A DNA stretch of 64,000 nucleotides from Alteromonas stellipolaris (GTDB taxonomy: Bacteria; Pseudomonadota; Gammaproteobacteria; Enterobacterales; Alteromonadaceae). Shown here piece by piece: positions 58,363-64,000 of the stretch. The position numbers were made by a program, and so were the translations under genes. How positions within the stretch are numbered: the stretch's first letter is position 1; each line of letters starts with the position of its first letter. The DNA is taken from contig NZ_CP013926.1 in the NCBI RefSeq assembly GCF_001562115.1, positions 2,852,001-2,916,000 of the forward strand, in the 5' to 3' direction. Below the pieces are notes generated by a model, which saw nothing but the letters and a program-made list of their open reading frames with translations, made no database searches and was not told the DNA's origin.

Positions 58363-59511
58363 ATGTCGCAAAGTATTAGTTTATCGTTAAAACAGGTCAT
58401 CGTAACGCCGCTTCTTGGGTTATTTGCGTTGTTCGTCAGTGCCGTCGATGCCACAGAAGAAAGTCAGTCTCTAGACAAACGCCAAGCCGCTATGATTCCG
58501 ATTGCTGCACTCACGGCATCAGGCGATGTACAAACGCTGAATGAAGCGCTCAAGGCTGGGTTGGAAAATGGGTTAACCGTCAACGAAATTAAAGAAATTT
58601 TCATCCACTCTTATGCGTATGCAGGGTTTCCCCGTGCACTAAACGGCATTATGACTTTTATGGATGTGGCTTCAAAACGAAAAGCGCAGGGAATGACCGA
58701 TGAAGTAGGCAGAGAAGCGACACCGCTTCCGGATGATTACAACGCGGATAGTTATGGTCATCAGGTTCGCAATGCACTGGTAGGGCGAGATATGTCCAAT
58801 CGCAAAACGGGCTACGCGGGCTTTGTACCAACTATAGAGACATTTCTCGTAGAGCATTTATTCGCAGATATATTTTATCGGGACGTACTAACCGTTAAAG
58901 ACAGAGAGCTACTCACTATTAGTATGCTTTCTGCGATGCCGGGGGTTGAAGCCCAATTGACGTCGCACATGAAGTTATCACTAAGGGTCGGTTACAGCCC
59001 CGCACAGTTGCTCGAATTCACACGCATTCTAAAGGACTCCGTGAGTCAGGACAGCGCAATAAGAGCCAGTCACGTTCTTAGTAGTGTTGCGAATATCGAT
59101 GTGAACAACGAAACCACCAAGCACGTCACTGTGAGCACTGATTCAACAGTTACACAAGGCTCACCAACTAACTTTAGCGGTGTAGCGAAAGTCAGTTCTC
59201 GGTTCACGTCGCCAATAAAAGGCCATTATCGCGGAGCATTGGTGGCGTTTGAAGCGGGAGCTCGTACTGCCTGGCATACCCACCCGAAAGGCCAAACACT
59301 CATCATTATCTCAGGAAAAGGACTGGTTCAGAATGAAGGTGGGGATATTCAGCAGATGTTACCGGGTAATGTTATCACTATCCCACCCAATACCCGGCAT
59401 TGGCACGGTGCTGCGCCAGATTCATTCATGTCACACATCGCAATTTCAACGCCAGACAATGGCGAGACCGTAACCTGGATGGAGTTGGTCTCGCAGGAAC
59501 AGTCTCATTAA
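58363..59511 (+). CDS. Exported carboxymuconolactone-decarboxylase / cupin fusion
   Basis: The 382-residue protein has a signal peptide (1 to about 29, ending AVDA), two AhpD/CMD-like helical repeats (about 35-110 and 140-235, with EIKEIFIHSYAYAGFPRALNG in parts) and a C-terminal cupin (about 275-375; HTHPKGQTLIIISGKG, metal His pair and PPNTRHWHGA). The CMD half lacks the CxxC pair of AhpD. The fusion occurs in bacterial clusters of redox and ring-opening enzymes. GGAGGA precedes the ATG. Confidence 0.87.
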   Translation: MSQSISLSLKQVIVTPLLGLFALFVSAVDATEESQSLDKRQAAMIPIAALTASGDVQTLNEALKAGLENGLTVNEIKEIFIHSYAYAGFPRALNGIMTFMDVASKRKAQGMTDEVGREATPLPDDYNADSYGHQVRNALVGRDMSNRKTGYAGFVPTIETFLVEHLFADIFYRDVLTVKDRELLTISMLSAMPGVEAQLTSHMKLSLRVGYSPAQLLEFTRILKDSVSQDSAIRASHVLSSVANIDVNNETTKHVTVSTDSTVTQGSPTNFSGVAKVSSRFTSPIKGHYRGALVAFEAGARTAWHTHPKGQTLIIISGKGLVQNEGGDIQQMLPGNVITIPPNTRHWHGAAPDSFMSHIAISTPDNGETVTWMELVSQEQSH

Positions 59512-59543
59512 TAATTTTAACCTGATTTGACCGGAACAGTTTT

Positions 59544-60671
59544 ATGCAAAACAGAAGACAATTTCTTTTATCGGGGGCGAGCCTGGCGGCTGCATCACTG
59601 CTGAGTACCAATATACAGGCGTCAACCTCTGAACAAAAGAAGCGCACAATTTCAACAAGTCCAAACACACGAAAGCTTGGCAAACTGCAAGTTTCGTCTA
59701 TTGGATTGGGCGTTCAGAACATGAGCCGGAAGTACGACACATCGGTTCCCAATCGACAGGAAATGCATCAAGTGATCCGAAGCGCCTACGAAGAGGGAGT
59801 CACATTTTTTGATGCGGCTGAAGCGTATGGTCCCTTCGAAGTCGAACGTATTCTTGGTGAAGGCGTTAAACCGTTTCGGGACAACATCGTCATTGCCACC
59901 AAATTTGGCTGGAATATTGACCAACAGACCGGGGCGAGATTACCGGGATTGAACAGTCGCCCTGCCCATATCAAGATGGTTGTCGATGGCATGTTATCGA
60001 GGTTACAAACGGACCGTATTGATTTGCTTTACCAGCATAGAGTGGACCCCGATGTACCCATTGAAGATGTGGCCGGTGCAGTAGCAGATCTGATGAACGA
60101 AGGAAAAGTCCTGCACTGGGGGCTATCAGAAATGGGCATCAATACACTCAAACGCGCACATGCGACCTTACCTGTTAGTGCCGTACAAAGTGAATATTCG
60201 ATGTTATGGCGCGGTCCTGAAAAATCTGTTTTGCCGTTGTGCGAGAAATTGGGCATCGGCTTTGTTCCCTGGAGTCCGCTGGGAGTACAGTTTTTAACAG
60301 GATGGATTGACGAAAATACTCGTTTTGCACAAGGCGATTTTAGAGCTACGGAGTCTAGATTTAATCCTGAAAACCTCGCTCATAATATGTCACTCGTTAA
60401 GCTATTAATGCAATGGTCTGAACGAAAAAATGCATCACCAGCGCAAATCGCGCTTGTCTGGTTACTGCATCAGAAACCCTGGATTGTACCAATACCAGGA
60501 ACAACAAGTTTGGCACATATGCAGCAAAACACAGCTTCAAGAGATCTTTCTTTCTCTACGGCAGAGATGCGCGAGCTAAACGATTCGCTGGCTTCAATCA
60601 CGATACAAGGCCAGCGACTACCCGACTTTGTTCAGGTGTTTTCCGACGTTGAAGCACCTGAAAAACTCTGA
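59544..60671 (+). CDS. Tat-exported aldo/keto reductase
   Basis: The 375-residue protein starts with a twin-arginine signal (NRRQFLLSG, then a hydrophobic run to about residue 26) and continues as an aldo/keto reductase barrel with the catalytic tetrad: Asp/Tyr in FDAAEAYG (about 89-96), Lys in ATKFGW and His in YQHRVD. NADPH site WSPLG and the C-terminal VPIPGTTS are present. Tat export suggests folding with cofactor before translocation, which is unusual for this family. Confidence 0.9.
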   Translation: MQNRRQFLLSGASLAAASLLSTNIQASTSEQKKRTISTSPNTRKLGKLQVSSIGLGVQNMSRKYDTSVPNRQEMHQVIRSAYEEGVTFFDAAEAYGPFEVERILGEGVKPFRDNIVIATKFGWNIDQQTGARLPGLNSRPAHIKMVVDGMLSRLQTDRIDLLYQHRVDPDVPIEDVAGAVADLMNEGKVLHWGLSEMGINTLKRAHATLPVSAVQSEYSMLWRGPEKSVLPLCEKLGIGFVPWSPLGVQFLTGWIDENTRFAQGDFRATESRFNPENLAHNMSLVKLLMQWSERKNASPAQIALVWLLHQKPWIVPIPGTTSLAHMQQNTASRDLSFSTAEMRELNDSLASITIQGQRLPDFVQVFSDVEAPEKL

Positions 60672-60696
60672 TCAAACCCCATACCCCGGAGACACT

Positions 60697-61212
60697 ATGA
60701 AATCAATAATCCCAGCACCATTTTGGCTAATGTTACTGCTATCGGTTTTTCCATTCGGCTCTGTGATGGCACAGCAAAGCCCTCAAGTGAACTTACAAGC
60801 CGAAATGCCTGCCGAAGGCGGCATGCAGAAAACAGAGGAAATACTTTCGGCCTTATCAAAACAAAAATGGCAATGGATGGCTGACAAAAATGTCGATGCC
60901 CTGGCTCCTTTGTTTCACAAAGAATCAAAATTTGTACATATGAGCGGTTCCTGGAAAAAAGATCGTGAGTTAGAAATCATTAAAAGCGGCAGTATTTGGT
61001 ACAAAAATACCGTTGTGCATGACTGTGATGTGGAAATTGTTGGTCAAACCGGTGTTGTTTGGAGCCGAATTACCCTGGATGCCCATGTGCGTGGCCAAGA
61101 CGTTTCAACCGAATTTACTACCACTGAAGTCTATGTAAACACTGACGGAAATTGGCAGTTACTTGCTCTGACTTTCAGTAGTGTGCGTGACACTCACAAA
61201 ATTGAGCACTAA
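60697..61212 (+). CDS. Exported NTF2-like (DUF4440) protein
   Basis: The 171-residue protein has a signal peptide (about 1-25, ending SVMAQ) and an NTF2/SnoaL-like cone fold (about 45-168; KQKWQWMADKNVDALAPLFH, TEFTTTEVYVNTDGNWQLLALTFS in parts). GGAGA precedes ATG 60697, which I chose over a longer frame that begins within the previous gene. It is the last of the AraC-controlled cluster. Confidence 0.85.
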   Translation: MKSIIPAPFWLMLLLSVFPFGSVMAQQSPQVNLQAEMPAEGGMQKTEEILSALSKQKWQWMADKNVDALAPLFHKESKFVHMSGSWKKDRELEIIKSGSIWYKNTVVHDCDVEIVGQTGVVWSRITLDAHVRGQDVSTEFTTTEVYVNTDGNWQLLALTFSSVRDTHKIEH

Positions 61213-61276
61213 GGGCTGCCGGTAACGTGGCCTGCGATACTCAATGACTAACAACGAAAATTAAGCCGTTTTAGAC

Positions 61277-62496
61277 TGTGAGTTCAATCGATGTCTGCAA
61301 CACATTGGCTAAATCTCTGAGCTGGTGTTTCATAGTCTAGCGTCTTTCTCGGTCTTTCGTTGAGTTGTCTTGCGACGCTACTGAGCTTTTGTTGACTGTG
61401 TACTGATAAGTCAGTGCTTTTGGGGAAATACTGTCTCAACAGCCTATTGGTATTTTCATTTGAACCGCGTTGCCAAGGAGAATGGGGATCACACAGATAT
61501 ACTTTGATGTCAGTTGCCAGTGTGAACTTCCTGTGGTCTTTGATTTCCCTACCTCTATCCCACGTGAGTGATTTATATAATTCGCTTGGAAGCTTTTGAG
61601 CTTGTTTAATTAGCGCAGCTATAACAGTAGATGACTTGCTATCTTCCACTTTGGCTAGCATTACATAACGATAATGGCGTTCAACAAGCGTTGCGATATA
61701 GCTGTTCTTTGAGCCGCATATTAGGTCGCCCTCCCAATGCCCAGGCACAGCTCTATCTTCAACGGATGCAGGGCGTTCACTGATTGATAAAGCATCTGGG
61801 ATCTGGCCTAAGCCGCGTCCTTTGAGCGTTGATGTGCGTGACCTACGAACGGCTCTTTTTGTTCTCAAACACTGCTGTAACTCTTTCTTCAACGCACCTC
61901 GCGTCTGAATGAACAGGGTTTTATAAATGGTTTCGTGGGACACGTACATTTCCTGATTATTGGGATATTGTCGCTTTAACCAACCCGCAATTTTCTGTGG
62001 TGACCAAGCTCTTTTGAGCTTAACAGATATCAGTTTACATAAATCTGGGGAGCCGATTAACTTACAGGGTTTTGGTCTTAAAGCTTCATCCCAAGCACGC
62101 TGTTCGGCTTTAACTGCACGGTAGCACTTCAATCCGCCATTTCTTTTTATCTCTCGGCTGATTGTTGAGGGCGCTCTAGACAAACGCCTAGCAATTTCTC
62201 GAATGGATTGATTGCTGACTAAGCAGCGTGATATCTCTTCTCTTTCATCAAGCGAGAGAGACTGTGGGTGCCTTTTTCGGTCTGGCGGCCAATACCCTCC
62301 AGTTTGATAGATGGTGGGCATAATCGAAGAATGATAGCGGTCAAACATTCGGGCGATATCATGCAACGAGTCGCCCTTTTTATATCTTTCCCATATAAGT
62401 GCTTTTTGTTCAGGTGAATAATAGATACGTTTTCTTTGTTTCATGGCAACGTTCCTCCTTAAATAAGGATAGCGTTGCATTCACCAATTGAATTCA
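61277..62496 (-). mobile_element. IS30-family insertion sequence
   Basis: A complete IS of about 1.2 kb with one transposase gene. Imperfect 24-bp terminal inverted repeats lie at 61280-61303 (GAGTTCAATCGATG...) and 62472-62495 (reverse complement GAATTCAATTGGTG...), with 17 of 24 matching. AGAC occurs just outside both ends (61273-61276 and 62497-62500) and may be the target duplication, but the exact boundary is uncertain by a few bases. Confidence 0.82.
61284..62444 (-). CDS. IS30-family transposase
   Basis: The 386-residue protein has N-terminal helix-turn-helix segments (SLDEREEISRCLVSNQ, REIARRLSRAPSTISREI) and the IS30 DDE catalytic core: Asp in HWEGDLI (about 236), Asp in TWDRGRE (about 297) and Glu in GSNENTNRLLR (about 330). 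No frameshift or stop is seen, so it may be functional. ATG 62444 with AAGGAGGAACG upstream is preferred over a start 12 codons earlier. Confidence 0.95.
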   Translation of the reverse strand: MKQRKRIYYSPEQKALIWERYKKGDSLHDIARMFDRYHSSIMPTIYQTGGYWPPDRKRHPQSLSLDEREEISRCLVSNQSIREIARRLSRAPSTISREIKRNGGLKCYRAVKAEQRAWDEALRPKPCKLIGSPDLCKLISVKLKRAWSPQKIAGWLKRQYPNNQEMYVSHETIYKTLFIQTRGALKKELQQCLRTKRAVRRSRTSTLKGRGLGQIPDALSISERPASVEDRAVPGHWEGDLICGSKNSYIATLVERHYRYVMLAKVEDSKSSTVIAALIKQAQKLPSELYKSLTWDRGREIKDHRKFTLATDIKVYLCDPHSPWQRGSNENTNRLLRQYFPKSTDLSVHSQQKLSSVARQLNERPRKTLDYETPAQRFSQCVADID

Positions 62497-62808
62497 AGAC
62501 AAGAAGCGGACGTTCAGGGCTCTCTGCTCTTGATTTCGATATTTACCATAAGCGGAAGTTAATATGCTTTATTCTGACTGATTCCTCAGTGGCATAAAGA
62601 AGTTGTTCAGACCACAATAGTCCACAGAATACGCCTCCAAAAGCCGAATGTTAAATATTACAATTGATAACCAATCTTAAAACTCCAAATTTTTATTACA
62701 AAGCGATTTACGAGCTACCTCCGCATTTTGTCAAAAGAAGTCGAATGATCGTTAAAGGGGTAAGTAAATCCGGGGCATTGATTTATAAACCCAAATGCCC
62801 CAGTGCTG
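62496..62808. other. Gap between IS30 element and efflux pump gene, no gene
   Basis: These 310 bases show no coding frame with a ribosome-binding site, and no hairpin strong enough to call a terminator. AT-rich from about 62640. Confidence 0.5.

Positions 62809-64000
<1,192 letters not shown>

Noticed and set aside
61273..62500. AGAC direct repeats as a certain IS30 target duplication
   Set aside because: IS30 relatives usually duplicate 2-3 bp, and the imperfect terminal repeats leave the boundary uncertain, so AGAC is only a candidate.

Overview
The window reads as chromosome of a marine gammaproteobacterium of the Alteromonadaceae, most likely Alteromonas or a close relative. The basis is the FimV/HubP polar protein, the FFLEELY-motif protein, EpmC/YfcL/MnmC, the PL17 alginate lyase and the overall protein character. 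This is inference from gene content, not a database match. Two blocks keep the order familiar from the E. coli 50-minute region: pdxB-asd-(fimV)-truA-accD-folC-dedD-cvpA-purF (23.3-36.8 kb, minus strand) and fabB / mnmC / yfcL / epmC (38.6-48.4 kb).

Region by region. 0-4.1 kb: 3' end of an alkaline phosphatase, an exported protein of unknown function, and a yqiJ-yqiK (OB-fold/flotillin) pair. 4.2-5.7 kb: a REP-associated tyrosine transposase (RAYT) bracketed by short repeats with the core GGACACCCACA/TGTGGGTGTCC. About fifteen copies lie between 0.9 and 12.3 kb, several of them inside coding sequences. 5.7-11.6 kb: two divergently transcribed genes of unknown function (a two-TM protein and a YbjN-like soluble protein) facing a chimeric ATPase-protease with a Clp-type AAA+ module, an FtsH-type AAA+ module and an M41 zinc peptidase. 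11.7-15.5 kb: a three-subunit molybdenum hydroxylase (PaoABC-like aldehyde oxidoreductase). 15.8-18.0 kb: an exported PL17 oligoalginate lyase. 18.4-20.5 kb: an MDR oxidoreductase divergent from its probable LysR regulator, with a perfect operator-like dyad between them. 20.5-23.2 kb: acpH, miaE and a Yip1-family gene.

23.3-36.8 kb is core metabolism (purine, folate, fatty-acid, lysine/threonine and pyridoxal pathways) interrupted by a very acidic 1.58 kb-residue FimV carrying in-frame hexanucleotide microsatellites. 36.9-38.4 kb: class II aldolase and a divergent Crp/Fnr regulator. 38.6-48.4 kb: fabB, a diguanylate cyclase, mnmC, three tandem FlgO-domain lipoproteins, yfcL, an ATP-NAD-kinase-like protein and epmC. 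48.6-53.6 kb: FFLEELY protein, thioesterase, membrane-anchored aspartic protease, and a ferredoxin-reductase/fatty-acid-desaturase operon preceded by two DesT/FabR-like operators.

53.8-64 kb is accessory: an EamA transporter, then an AraC regulator divergent from five genes for exported enzymes (two alpha/beta hydrolases, a CMD-cupin fusion, a Tat-type aldo/keto reductase, an NTF2-like protein), an IS30-family insertion sequence, and the 3' end of a CusA/CzcA-type metal efflux pump running off the window.

The two most unusual items are the RAYT with its repeat family, which has entered several neighbouring genes in different reading frames and appears to bracket a copied 72-bp gene fragment, and the Clp-FtsH-M41 chimera with its divergent two-gene partner operon.
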